From: Haemophilus influenzae
GTDB taxonomy: Bacteria; Pseudomonadota; Gammaproteobacteria; Enterobacterales; Pasteurellaceae
Length of the DNA stretch: 64,000 nucleotides
Assembly: GCF_001457655.1 (NCBI RefSeq)
Contig: NZ_LN831035.1
Span: 1,178,001 to 1,242,000, forward strand
Direction of reading: 5' to 3'
Below the pieces are notes generated by a model that ran no database searches, was not told the origin of the DNA, and saw nothing but the letters and a program-made list of their open reading frames with translations. Positions within the stretch are counted from its first letter, which is position 1. Every line of letters begins with the position of its first letter. A program made the position numbers and the translations under genes. Of the stretch, positions 48,017 through 56,198 are shown in pieces.

Positions 48017-48688
48017 TTATTTTTCGTTTAATACACGTGGAAATAAAATATTATTTTCCAAATGAATATGGTGCATTAAATCATCAATAAATTCATTAAT
48101 ACCGCTATATAAGGCTTTCCAACTGAAACAAGCATCTGCAGGTGGTGTGCAGTTATTAGTAAGCGATTTGATCACTTCCACATCTTGTCCTGCTTCATCG
48201 TGTTCCATTTTCATTACACGAATTGGCATTGAGGCCATAGCATAATTCCCCATTTTGATCATTGGGAACAAAATTTGTTCTTCTTTCATTAAATGCTGGC
48301 TAAGTTCAGCATAAATTTTTTCTAATTGTGCTGCTACGCCGATAGGGCAGTCATCACGATCACCATGTACATTTTCTACTTTCTCCGCCAATGTAATTAA
48401 TTCAGGGAGTTGTTCACGGTGGCGATTATGAAAACGAGTAATAATGTGATCGATCATTTCTGCATAAGATGCCGAAGTCCAATCTTTATCATTATTTTCT
48501 GCTTTACTTTGTTGTAAATCAGTTAAACGTTTTTCAATTTCAGCAAGGTTAAGATTCTTTTGTTGTGCTGCGACTTCTAATAATACAGAACCTCCGCAGC
48601 AAAAATCTAAATCATATTCACGAAAAATTTTAGTTGCACCTGGAATTGAAACAGCGAGTTCGCTAAGTTTTTGTTGGGCAAAAGACAT
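48017..48688 (-). CDS. ytfE: Iron-sulfur cluster repair di-iron protein YtfE/DnrN (RIC)
   Basis: The product is a 223-residue RIC protein that helps repair iron-sulfur clusters damaged by nitric oxide or oxidants. The N-terminal ScdA_N domain (about 1-60) has the IFREYDLDFCCGGSVLLEVAAQQK motif with the cysteine pair. The hemerythrin-like domain (about 75-220) supplies the di-iron ligands, including the histidines in IITRFHNRHREQLPEL, LMKEEQILFPMI, MKMEHDEAG and MHHIHLENNILFPR. A near-consensus FNR box lies about 106 bp upstream, which fits anaerobic/NO-responsive expression. It is divergent from moaA. Confidence 0.92.
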   Translation of the reverse strand: MSFAQQKLSELAVSIPGATKIFREYDLDFCCGGSVLLEVAAQQKNLNLAEIEKRLTDLQQSKAENNDKDWTSASYAEMIDHIITRFHNRHREQLPELITLAEKVENVHGDRDDCPIGVAAQLEKIYAELSQHLMKEEQILFPMIKMGNYAMASMPIRVMKMEHDEAGQDVEVIKSLTNNCTPPADACFSWKALYSGINEFIDDLMHHIHLENNILFPRVLNEK

Positions 48689-48787
48689 AAATCACTCCTA
48701 TATTGATTAGTAAAAATAAATCCGATAAAAATGGTAGGATATTTTTCTGATTATGAAAAGTAGAGAAATTTATTTATTGATTAAATT

Positions 48788-48801
48788 ATGATTTAAATCA
48801 A
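48788..48801. promoter_or_regulatory. FNR-type box upstream of ytfE
   Basis: ATGATTTAAATCAA matches TTGAT-N4-ATCAA at 9 of 10 positions. Its centre is about 106 bp upstream of the ytfE start in the 444-bp ytfE-moaA gap. That gap is very AT-rich and holds no gene I can see apart from the leader described separately. Confidence 0.6.
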
Positions 48802-48935
48802 TAAAAATACCTCATAATAATCAGCTAAAAATTTATGGTTATTAATATAAATAGGATTAATTATCACTAATGAGCCAGCTTTAAATTCATTATGTATTTT
48901 TTTATATAATTGATTTTTAAGAATTTAGGAAAATA

Positions 48936-48949
48936 CTGATTTTCATCAA
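48936..48949. promoter_or_regulatory. FNR-type box upstream of the moa leader
   Basis: CTGATTTTCATCAA matches TTGAT-N4-ATCAA at 9 of 10 positions, about 60-70 bp before the proposed Moco leader. Activation of moa by anaerobiosis is known in E. coli; here it is inferred. Confidence 0.55.
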
Positions 48950-49004
48950 TATTATTGATTGTGTTTATGAAGTGAAATCTTTTAGAATGACGACAAATCA
49001 AATT

Positions 49005-49115
49005 TAACGCATAACTCCGAGCTTGTTTAGCCTAAGTTTCAGAAGAAATACGGTGGCAAGCCAATAACGCCGTGTGTTATTCAGGGATACGCTGGAAACG
49101 GTTTATCCTCTCCAT
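49005..49115 (+). ncRNA. Moco-type RNA leader of the moa operon
   Basis: About 110 nt of conserved-looking leader immediately precede moaA. It contains ACTCCGAGC with GCCTAAG, an ACGG...CCGT stem (49050-49073) and GGATACGCTGGAAACGG closing with TTATCCTCTCC. The arrangement, ending in a GGAAAC-loop and CCTCTCC, resembles the Moco RNA motif (molybdenum-cofactor riboswitch) that precedes moaA in many gamma-proteobacteria. A covariance-model search is needed for proof. Confidence 0.7.
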
Positions 49116-49132
49116 ATTTAGAAAGGTGTAAA

Positions 49133-50146
49133 ATGCAATCCATTCCTATCAAGAACGTAGGAGAGTCTCGCTTAGTCGATCCTTTCCAACGTCAATATTA
49201 CTATCTACGACTGTCGATTACTGATCAGTGTAATTTTCGTTGTACCTATTGTTTACCTGATGGTTATCAACCCGAAGCTAACAAACCAAGTTTCTTAACC
49301 TTAAAAGAAATTATCCATCTTGCTCAAGCGTTTGCTGAAATGGGCACAGAGAAAATCCGTTTAACGGGTGGCGAACCGACTTTACGCAAAGATTTTATTT
49401 CTATTGCCGAAAGCATTGCTAACATTGATGGCATTCGTCAATTAGCCGTCACGACAAACGGCTATCGCATGGCAAAAGATGTGGCTGATTGGAAGCAAGC
49501 AGGGATTACGTCTATTAACGTTAGTGTTGATAGCCTTGATCCGAAAATGTTCCATCAAATTACAGGTATCAATAAATTTGATGACGTGATGCGTGGTATC
49601 GATCGTGCATTTGAAGTGGGTTACAACAAAGTCAAAGTTAATTCAGTTTTGATGAAAAATCTGAATGATAAAGAATTTGAACAATTTCTCGCTTGGGTGA
49701 AAGATCGCCCAATTCAAATGCGCTTTATTGAGTTGATGCAAACGGGCGAAATGGATAGTTTCTTTGATAAATTCCATCTTTCAGGACAAGTCTTAGCGGA
49801 TAAATTGCTGAAAAATGGTTGGACATTACAGCATAAATCTCACACTGATGGTCCTGCTAAAGTATTCACGCATCCTGATTATGCAGGCGAAATTGGCTTA
49901 ATTATGCCTTATGAGAAGAATTTCTGCGCAAGTTGCAATCGTTTAAGAGTGTCAGCAAAAGGTAAACTTCATCTTTGTTTATTTGGCGAAGAAGGCATTG
50001 AATTACGTGATTTATTGCAGTCGCACGAACAGCAAGGTATTTTACAGGCTCGTATTTTTGCCGCACTTCAAGGCAAACGTGAACATCATTATTTGCATAT
50101 CGGCGATACTGGTGTAAGAAATCATTTAGCTTCTATTGGTGGCTAA
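49133..50146 (+). CDS. moaA: GTP 3',8-cyclase MoaA
   Basis: The product is a 337-residue radical-SAM enzyme catalysing the first step of molybdenum-cofactor synthesis, GTP to 3',8-cyclo-GTP. The N-terminal [4Fe-4S] SAM motif is CNFRCTYC (CxxxCxxC). The C-terminal cluster cysteines are in [22 protein letters not shown], and the catalytic GG pair ends the protein (ASIGG). [12 protein letters not shown] is the SAM-binding glycine motif. It is the first gene of moaA-C-D-E behind the Moco-type leader; moaB is absent from this operon. Confidence 0.96.
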   Translation: MQSIPIKNVGESRLVDPFQRQYYYLRLSITDQCNFRCTYCLPDGYQPEANKPSFLTLKEIIHLAQAFAEMGTEKIRLTGGEPTLRKDFISIAESIANIDGIRQLAVTTNGYRMAKDVADWKQAGITSINVSVDSLDPKMFHQITGINKFDDVMRGIDRAFEVGYNKVKVNSVLMKNLNDKEFEQFLAWVKDRPIQMRFIELMQTGEMDSFFDKFHLSGQVLADKLLKNGWTLQHKSHTDGPAKVFTHPDYAGEIGLIMPYEKNFCASCNRLRVSAKGKLHLCLFGEEGIELRDLLQSHEQQGILQARIFAALQGKREHHYLHIGDTGVRNHLASIGG

Positions 50147-50237
50147 AAAGCAAAGTGAGATGAATGGTAATATTCATCTGCGTTCTTTTGTCGCTTATTT
50201 AAAACATTTAATATTTTAACCGCACTTTTATCATATT

Positions 50238-50720
50238 ATGACTACATTTACACATATCAATTCTCAAGGCGAAGCCAATATGGTGGATGTTTCTGCAAAG
50301 GCAGAGACAGTTCGTGAAGCCCATGCTGAAGCCATCGTTACCATGTCTAAAGAAACCCTTGCTATGATCGTGGAAGGTAAACATCACAAAGGCGATGTTT
50401 TTGCTACGGCTCGTATTGCGGGTATTCAAGCTGCAAAACGTACTTGGGAGCTTATCCCGCTTTGCCATCCGTTGTTACTTTCCAAAGTGGAAGTAAATTT
50501 AGAACCGTTACTTGAAACCAATCAAGTTCGTATTCAATCTCTTTGCAAATTAACTGGAAAAACTGGCGTAGAAATGGAAGCACTAACTGCCGCAAGCGTA
50601 GCAGCCTTAACCATTTACGATATGTGTAAAGCTGTGCAGAAAGACATTGTGATTGAGAAAGTTCGCCTGTTAGAAAAGTGCGGTGGAAAATCAGGCCATT
50701 TTATTGCGGAGGAAAAATAA
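50238..50720 (+). CDS. moaC: Cyclic pyranopterin monophosphate synthase MoaC
   Basis: The product is a 160-residue hexameric enzyme that converts 3',8-cyclo-GTP to cyclic pyranopterin monophosphate. Signature segments are [29 protein letters not shown] at the N-terminus, [11 protein letters not shown] (with the active-site His), [28 protein letters not shown] (active-site Lys and Asp region) and the final GGKSGHF. It follows moaA after 91 bp containing one uptake signal and is 1 bp before moaD. Confidence 0.96.
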   Translation: MTTFTHINSQGEANMVDVSAKAETVREAHAEAIVTMSKETLAMIVEGKHHKGDVFATARIAGIQAAKRTWELIPLCHPLLLSKVEVNLEPLLETNQVRIQSLCKLTGKTGVEMEALTAASVAALTIYDMCKAVQKDIVIEKVRLLEKCGGKSGHFIAEEK

Positions 50721-50721
50721 G

Positions 50722-50967
50722 ATGTTAAATATTTTATTTTTTGCTCAAACTCGTGAATTAATTGGCGTTGATGCCATTCAATTAGAAGATGATTTTGCCA
50801 CTGCGGAAGCGGTGCGTGAACACCTTGCTCAAAAAGGCGATAAGTGGGCATTGGCACTGGAAAAAGGTAAACTTTTAGTGGCAATTAATCAAACCTTAAT
50901 GCCTTTAGAAAGTGCGGTAAAAAATGGCGATGAAATTGCCTTTTTCCCACCAGTAACAGGGGGCTAA
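50722..50967 (+). CDS. moaD: Molybdopterin synthase small subunit MoaD
   Basis: The product is an 81-residue ubiquitin-fold sulfur carrier ending in the invariant GG (PPVTGG) that becomes a thiocarboxylate and donates sulfur to molybdopterin. I use ATG 50722 (MLNILFFAQTRELIG), preceded by GGAGG at 50708-50712; a longer frame begins inside moaC. It abuts moaE without a gap. Confidence 0.95.
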   Translation: MLNILFFAQTRELIGVDAIQLEDDFATAEAVREHLAQKGDKWALALEKGKLLVAINQTLMPLESAVKNGDEIAFFPPVTGG

Positions 50968-51420
50968 ATGACGGATATTCAAATTTCGGTACAAGAACAG
51001 CCTTTTGATCAAAATGCCGTTTATCAATGGCTTTCTGAACAACATTCGGTTGGTGCAACGGTTATATTTGTTGGTAAAGTACGCGATCTTAATTTAGGCG
51101 ATGCAGTATCTAGTTTGTATTTAGAACATTATCCCGCAATGACTGAAAAAGCGTTGAATGAAATTGTTGCACAAGCGACAGCGCGTTGGGATATTCAACG
51201 TGTATCGGTAATTCATCGTGTTGGGCTTTTACAAACTGGCGATGAAATTGTTTTAGTGGGGGTAAGTTCCGCACATCGTGGAGATGCTTATCACGCCAAT
51301 GAATTCATTATGGATTTTTTAAAATCCAAAGCTCCGTTCTGGAAAAAAGAACAAACCAATCAAGGCGAGCGTTGGATTGAAGCAAGAGAGAGCGATAAAG
51401 AAGCATTAGAAAAATGGTAA
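50968..51420 (+). CDS. moaE: Molybdopterin synthase large subunit MoaE
   Basis: The product is a 150-residue catalytic subunit that, with MoaD, inserts two sulfurs into cyclic pyranopterin monophosphate to give molybdopterin. Family features are GATVIFVGKVRDLN, LYLEHYPAMTEKALNEI, VIHRVGLLQTGDEIVLVGVSSAHRGDAYHANEFIMDFLKSKAPFWKKE, including the active-site lysines. It is the last moa gene and converges with letB; a hairpin lies in the 54-bp gap. Confidence 0.95.
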   Translation: MTDIQISVQEQPFDQNAVYQWLSEQHSVGATVIFVGKVRDLNLGDAVSSLYLEHYPAMTEKALNEIVAQATARWDIQRVSVIHRVGLLQTGDEIVLVGVSSAHRGDAYHANEFIMDFLKSKAPFWKKEQTNQGERWIEARESDKEALEKW

Positions 51421-51428
51421 TCGCTTAC

Positions 51429-51454
51429 CTGCACCCTAATTCATTAAGGTGCAG
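51429..51454. terminator. Hairpin between moaE and letB
   Basis: CTGCACC (51429-51435) pairs with GGTGCAG (51448-51454), and the stem can extend inward through TAAT/ATTA with one mismatch. It sits between convergent genes and probably terminates both. The arm sequence recalls the IS3-family end at 12511, but nothing else of an IS is present. Confidence 0.6.
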
Positions 51455-51474
51455 ATTAAATATTTTCATTTATG

Positions 51475-54120
51475 TTATTTTGATAACGCACCACTTCCCC
51501 AAGTTTGCACTTCTTCAGGGCGGTTTATTTGAAGCAAGAAACGTTTGTTGGGCTGTGCTTGCGGTTGGATTTCTTTTTCTGCTGGTGTGGAGAAAGAAAT
51601 CCCACCTTTTAGCAACTGCTGAACACTACCCGTATTAAATACTGCACCTTTCCAGCCTAAGCTAAAGTCGTAGCCTGATGCGATCCAAAATTCTGTGTTT
51701 TGTCGAACAAGATGGCTATATTTCGGCATAATTGTAATATGCACTAATACACGATCACCAAGACTATTAAGTTCAAATTTTTTCACTGTGCCAACTTCTA
51801 CACCTCGATAAAGAATTGGCGAACCTTCACTTAAATTCATCGCATCACGCGTTTCTAAAATAAACGGTGTGCCATTGCTAAATTTATTACGCTGTGGTGC
51901 CGTTTGCGCTAAATTAAATTGTGTTTTTGTGTTGCCATTACCAATTTCAATATCAATATAAGATTGTAATAAACTATCAAGGTTATCTATTCCACCTGCT
52001 GAAATTTGTGGCGAGATTATCGTAAAGTGAGAACCTTCTTTTGCAATTATATTCATATAATTTGGATTTATTAGGGCTTTTGCAGTGATGCGTTTCGCTT
52101 TTGCATCAAGCTGAATGCTGTCAATTTGCCCCACATCTAAGCCTAAATAACGCAGATTCATTCCTTTGCTAAGATTAGTTGCATCATCTGTGATTAACGT
52201 GATGACAAACCCGATAGATTTTGCATAGCTTTCATTTGCATAAAGTGTTCGATTATTGCCTGAACCACCATTATCAAAGCTAATCGCCCCTTTTAAGGAA
52301 CGTGCAAGTGGTGTTGCTTGAATACTAATGCCTTTCGGTGTGACATCAATCTTCGCCGCACTTTCTACCCAAAAACGGCTTTTATTTGTCAATAAATGTT
52401 GATAGGCAGGATAAATATAAATTTCTACATCAAAGCTATTCGTTTTAGGTTTAATACTTAAAATTTTTCCTACTTCAAATTGACGATATAGGACGAGAGA
52501 GCCTTTATCAATACTTGGTAATGTTTGGGTATGTAAGGTTATTGTTGGCGTAAGAATATCGCCTGTGATACCGTGTTCTGCATTGCTAATATTTTGATAA
52601 AGTGGATAACTGGTTTTAGCTTTTCCCTGAGCTTGTTTTGTTAGTACTCGAACACCACCTTGTAACCATTTTTCTGGTGTCGCGGATTCAAAACGCAATC
52701 CATCTAATCCAATGCTTATATCGAAATTGGTTGCAGCCACAAATTGAGTATCTTCGTGAATTAAATTACGGTATTCAGAGGCAATTGCTGCTTTAAATTG
52801 CACGCCATTTACATCAATTGTTTGTGAAACAATTTGCCCAATTATCATATTGTTATAAAACACATTTTGCCCTTCGCTGACGCCGTAATTCTCTGGCGCA
52901 GTGAGGGTTAAAACTAACGTGTTAGGTGCATTGAGTAATAATTCATTTTCTTTAATCACGTTAAATTGATGTTTAGTTTCGCCGTCTCCCGCAATCACAT
53001 CAAAATATTCGTCACGAAAGAATTTTTTTGGTTCTGCTAAATTGCCTAGATCCATTTTTTTATTGCGTAGGACAATTTTACTATTTGCTTTAAACAAAGA
53101 GGCTTGGTTTGGATCGATCAATAAACTGCCTTCTAAAATTTCATCGTTATTTTCCACCGCACTTAGCTTGGCGAGAATCCCTATAGCATTATCTTGAGAA
53201 TAAACTTCCGTTTGCCCTGCAATAAGAGCGGTAGAGGCAGGAATAGTTATCTTAATTTCAATCCCACGTTTAGCCGCTTTTAAATTGGTATAGAGCGTGA
53301 AATGACTATTTTCATCTGCTTTTGGGCTGTCAGCTGGAGAGTCAAAAGAAACCGCCCCCTGTACAACGGCATTTAAACTTTCTACATTTAGATTTAAGCC
53401 TGACGGGCTAATATTAGCGTTAATGCCACTAATATTCCAAAAGCGTGAATCTTTTTTCACAAACTTGGCATAGGCTTTATCAATGACCACATCTATTTCT
53501 ACTTTATTGTTTTTATTAATACGGTAATCATAGATTTTTCCTACAGGTAATTTTTTAAAATACACGGACGCACCAATAGAAATCGAACCTAAATCATCAG
53601 AAATTAAGTGGATCAACAAGTCTCCTGCTGAAACTTGCGCAATAGGCCCTTGTTCTTCTGCTATAAATTCATCTTCACGATCGCCATCACCCGGTTGAAG
53701 AGTGATGTAATTACCTGACACGAGAGAATCTAATCCTGAAATGCCTGCAAGGGAAACATTTGGTTGTACAAGCCAAAATTTTGTGTCTTCACGTAAAATA
53801 TTTGAAGCCTCAGGATTGATATTTGCAATAACTTCTACTTTTTGTAGGTTATCAGTGAAATGAACTTCTTTTACTATGCCAATTTGTAATCCTTGATAAC
53901 GAATTTGAGTTTTATCTGCCACAATGCCAGAACCATTAGCAAAAGTAATTGTAATGCTAGTACCGCGTTCTTTCACAATTTGGAAGAATAAAATTGCCCC
54001 GATACATAATGCGATAAAAGGCAATAGCCAAAAAGGCGAAATGCGTTTTGTTTTACGTAAGTTGGCTGTTATTTCTTGATATTTTTCTTCTATTGAGGAG
54101 GAATTATTTTTCTCTGTCAT
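51475..54120 (-). CDS. letB: Lipophilic-envelope-spanning tunnel protein LetB (YebT-like)
   Basis: The product is an 881-residue protein with one N-terminal membrane helix (about residues 27-47) and seven consecutive MCE domains, each recognisable by a V-x-G-x-x-V-Y-x-G/Y-x-x-VGxI/V pattern (for example TQIRYQGLQIGIVKEV, MNLRYLGLDVGQIDSI, SPILYRGVEVGTVKKF). Seven MCE domains and this length match LetB, a stacked-ring periplasmic tunnel for lipid transport between membranes, rather than the three-domain PqiB, which is the name often given in older annotation. It overlaps letA by 17 bases, and the neighbourhood with proQ-prc matches E. coli letAB. Confidence 0.9.
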   Translation of the reverse strand: MTEKNNSSSIEEKYQEITANLRKTKRISPFWLLPFIALCIGAILFFQIVKERGTSITITFANGSGIVADKTQIRYQGLQIGIVKEVHFTDNLQKVEVIANINPEASNILREDTKFWLVQPNVSLAGISGLDSLVSGNYITLQPGDGDREDEFIAEEQGPIAQVSAGDLLIHLISDDLGSISIGASVYFKKLPVGKIYDYRINKNNKVEIDVVIDKAYAKFVKKDSRFWNISGINANISPSGLNLNVESLNAVVQGAVSFDSPADSPKADENSHFTLYTNLKAAKRGIEIKITIPASTALIAGQTEVYSQDNAIGILAKLSAVENNDEILEGSLLIDPNQASLFKANSKIVLRNKKMDLGNLAEPKKFFRDEYFDVIAGDGETKHQFNVIKENELLLNAPNTLVLTLTAPENYGVSEGQNVFYNNMIIGQIVSQTIDVNGVQFKAAIASEYRNLIHEDTQFVAATNFDISIGLDGLRFESATPEKWLQGGVRVLTKQAQGKAKTSYPLYQNISNAEHGITGDILTPTITLHTQTLPSIDKGSLVLYRQFEVGKILSIKPKTNSFDVEIYIYPAYQHLLTNKSRFWVESAAKIDVTPKGISIQATPLARSLKGAISFDNGGSGNNRTLYANESYAKSIGFVITLITDDATNLSKGMNLRYLGLDVGQIDSIQLDAKAKRITAKALINPNYMNIIAKEGSHFTIISPQISAGGIDNLDSLLQSYIDIEIGNGNTKTQFNLAQTAPQRNKFSNGTPFILETRDAMNLSEGSPILYRGVEVGTVKKFELNSLGDRVLVHITIMPKYSHLVRQNTEFWIASGYDFSLGWKGAVFNTGSVQQLLKGGISFSTPAEKEIQPQAQPNKRFLLQINRPEEVQTWGSGALSK

Positions 54121-55354
54121 AAATTTTCCAAATTAATTTGCTATCAAATTGTGAGGTGGAAAGCATAGTGCAAAATACGGCTGCGCCAAAATAAAATGCG
54201 CCTGGCCCTACGGTAAAATTAATGATTTCTCCGCGTGTGACAAGCGACATCATTAAGGCTAATACAAATAAATCGAGCATAGACCAGCGTCCAACAAAAT
54301 GTACTAGATGTAATAAACGCATTTGCCATTTAATAGAATGTTGCCATTTAAAATGCACGCAAGCAAGTAAATAAAGCATAATAAAAATTTTGCTGATAGG
54401 CACGAAAATACTGGCAAAAAACACAACAAAAGCAACAAAATAACTACCTGATTTAACAAATGAAATAACCCCAGAAATTAACGTATCTTCAGATAATGCA
54501 CCTGTTAAATAAATGCCAGATATAGGTAATAAATTTGCAGGAAAAAGCATAATAATCCCTGCAATTAAGGTTGCCCAAGTCGCTTGTAATTTTAGCTTAT
54601 CCGATGTATTAAGAGGCGATTGGCAGCGGGGACAACAAATTTTTTGTTGATGATAGTAATAGATAGATTTTTGCGTAAATGTGTAATGGCAAGCAGGACA
54701 TAATTCAACAGCTTGTTTTGTATAAACTGGAGTACATTCAGGATAAAATTCCTGCCATAAGGCGGAAAGATTAAGTTTGATAAAAAGCAGTGTGGTTAAA
54801 AGTGCGGTAAAAATAAAAGGAATTAAATAAATATTAATTTCTAATGTTGCATATTCGCGTACTTTAAATATGGTTACCCCAAGTGCCACTAAATAAACAT
54901 CAAACATTACCCAAGCTTTAATGTAACCAAGAAATAGTAAAACACTACGTGGTTTTATCTGAAAAATCTTAGCCAGCCAAAGCATAATAACTAAAAGTGC
55001 AAAAGTAATCGGCATTACTACTGCACAAATAAAGATCATAAACGCGGTGTATTCATAACCACCCACTGCCATTTTCCAAATGCCATCCCAAATAGAGGCG
55101 TCAATTTTAATGCCTAATAAATGTAAACTTAATAAGGGGTAGTTCAAGGAAAAGGGCATTAATATCAAAATAGATAATGCAATCATTGCACAACGATGTA
55201 ATGACCACCTCGTACCACTTTCTAATAGATGATGACAACGTGGGCATTCGGCTTGTTCATTTGATTGAAGAATAGAAGGCACGTTAATGCAAGCATCACA
55301 TTCTGTGCATTTTAAAATTTTAAATGGAGGCGAAGTTAGCTTTGTTTTAGGCAC
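54104..55354 (-). CDS. letA: LetA (YebS/PqiA family) inner-membrane protein
   Basis: The product is a 416-residue partner of LetB. It has two halves, each with a zinc-ribbon (CTECDACINVP...CPRCHHLL near residues 16-41; CPACHYTFTQ...CPRCQSPL near 220-250) followed by four membrane helices. It is thought to feed lipids into the LetB tunnel. It is translated upstream of letB with overlapping ends. It is divergent from proQ across 184 bp, which holds both promoters but nothing else I can assign. Confidence 0.9.
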   Translation of the reverse strand: MPKTKLTSPPFKILKCTECDACINVPSILQSNEQAECPRCHHLLESGTRWSLHRCAMIALSILILMPFSLNYPLLSLHLLGIKIDASIWDGIWKMAVGGYEYTAFMIFICAVVMPITFALLVIMLWLAKIFQIKPRSVLLFLGYIKAWVMFDVYLVALGVTIFKVREYATLEINIYLIPFIFTALLTTLLFIKLNLSALWQEFYPECTPVYTKQAVELCPACHYTFTQKSIYYYHQQKICCPRCQSPLNTSDKLKLQATWATLIAGIIMLFPANLLPISGIYLTGALSEDTLISGVISFVKSGSYFVAFVVFFASIFVPISKIFIMLYLLACVHFKWQHSIKWQMRLLHLVHFVGRWSMLDLFVLALMMSLVTRGEIINFTVGPGAFYFGAAVFCTMLSTSQFDSKLIWKIYDREK

Positions 55355-55538
55355 GCTTGTGGTCTTTCTTTATAAATCAAAAACGTGCCATTCTATCGTT
55401 GTTTTAACGTATTTGTGAAGTCTTGGCGTTATTTTTGTGTGAAATTTATTCAGCATAACGGGATCCGTTGTTAATTTTGTAAAAAGTGCGATAAACTAGG
55501 CAAATCTTTATTTTATTAATAGCCTCAAGGATATAACT

Positions 55539-56177
55539 ATGACTGACACACAATTATCATCTCAAGTTACAGATGTGCAAACGGAAGTGCAAAAATTAAC
55601 CAACGCAAAAGCTATCATTACTTATTTAGCAGAAAAATTTCCTCTTTGCTTTGTTTTAGAGGGCGAAGCAAAACCATTAAAAATAGGTTTATTTCAAGAT
55701 TTAGCTGAAGCATTACAAGATGATGAACGCGTAAGTAAAACCCAATTGCGTCAGGCTCTTCGCCAATACACATCAAATTGGCGTTATTTATATGGCTGTC
55801 GTGAAGGTGCAGTGCGTGTTGATTTACAGGGTAATCCTGCGGGTGTATTAGATGCAGAACACGTTGCTCACGCTGCACAGCAACTTGCTGAAGCGAAAGC
55901 GCGTTTTGCGGAAAAACGTAAAGCAGAAGCTGCAGCTAAAAAAGCACAACAAAAAAAGCATCCGCGTAAACCTGCGAATAAAAACCTTAAAAAAGAGAGT
56001 AAATTATCACTAAGTGCGGTTGATTTTTCACAAATTTCTGTTGGTTCTGTTGTGAAAGTTAAAGCTGGAGATAATGCTAAAAAAGCAACAGTGGTAGAAG
56101 TATTAAAAGATTCAGCACGTGTTGAACTTGAAAATGGTTTGATTATGAACGTTGCTGCAGATCGTTTATTTGCTTAA
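55539..56177 (+). CDS. proQ: RNA chaperone ProQ
   Basis: The product is a 212-residue RNA-binding protein of the FinO/ProQ family, a global matchmaker for small RNAs and mRNA 3' ends. The N-terminal FinO domain (about 20-130) has LAEKFPLCFVLEGEAKPLKIGLFQDL and LRQYTSNWRYLYGCREGAVRVDLQGNPAG. An alanine/lysine-rich linker (about 125-160) follows. The C-terminal Tudor-like domain starts ISVGSVVKVKAGDNAKKATVVEV. Ribosome site CAAGGA. It is followed by prc after 21 bp, as in enterobacteria. Confidence 0.94.
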   Translation: MTDTQLSSQVTDVQTEVQKLTNAKAIITYLAEKFPLCFVLEGEAKPLKIGLFQDLAEALQDDERVSKTQLRQALRQYTSNWRYLYGCREGAVRVDLQGNPAGVLDAEHVAHAAQQLAEAKARFAEKRKAEAAAKKAQQKKHPRKPANKNLKKESKLSLSAVDFSQISVGSVVKVKAGDNAKKATVVEVLKDSARVELENGLIMNVAADRLFA

Positions 56178-56198
56178 TAAATAAAAATTGACTCGGAA

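Noticed and set aside
51475..55354. Naming the pair pqiB/pqiA
   Set aside because: Seven MCE domains, 881 residues and the proQ-prc neighbourhood fit LetB/LetA, whereas PqiB has three MCE domains.
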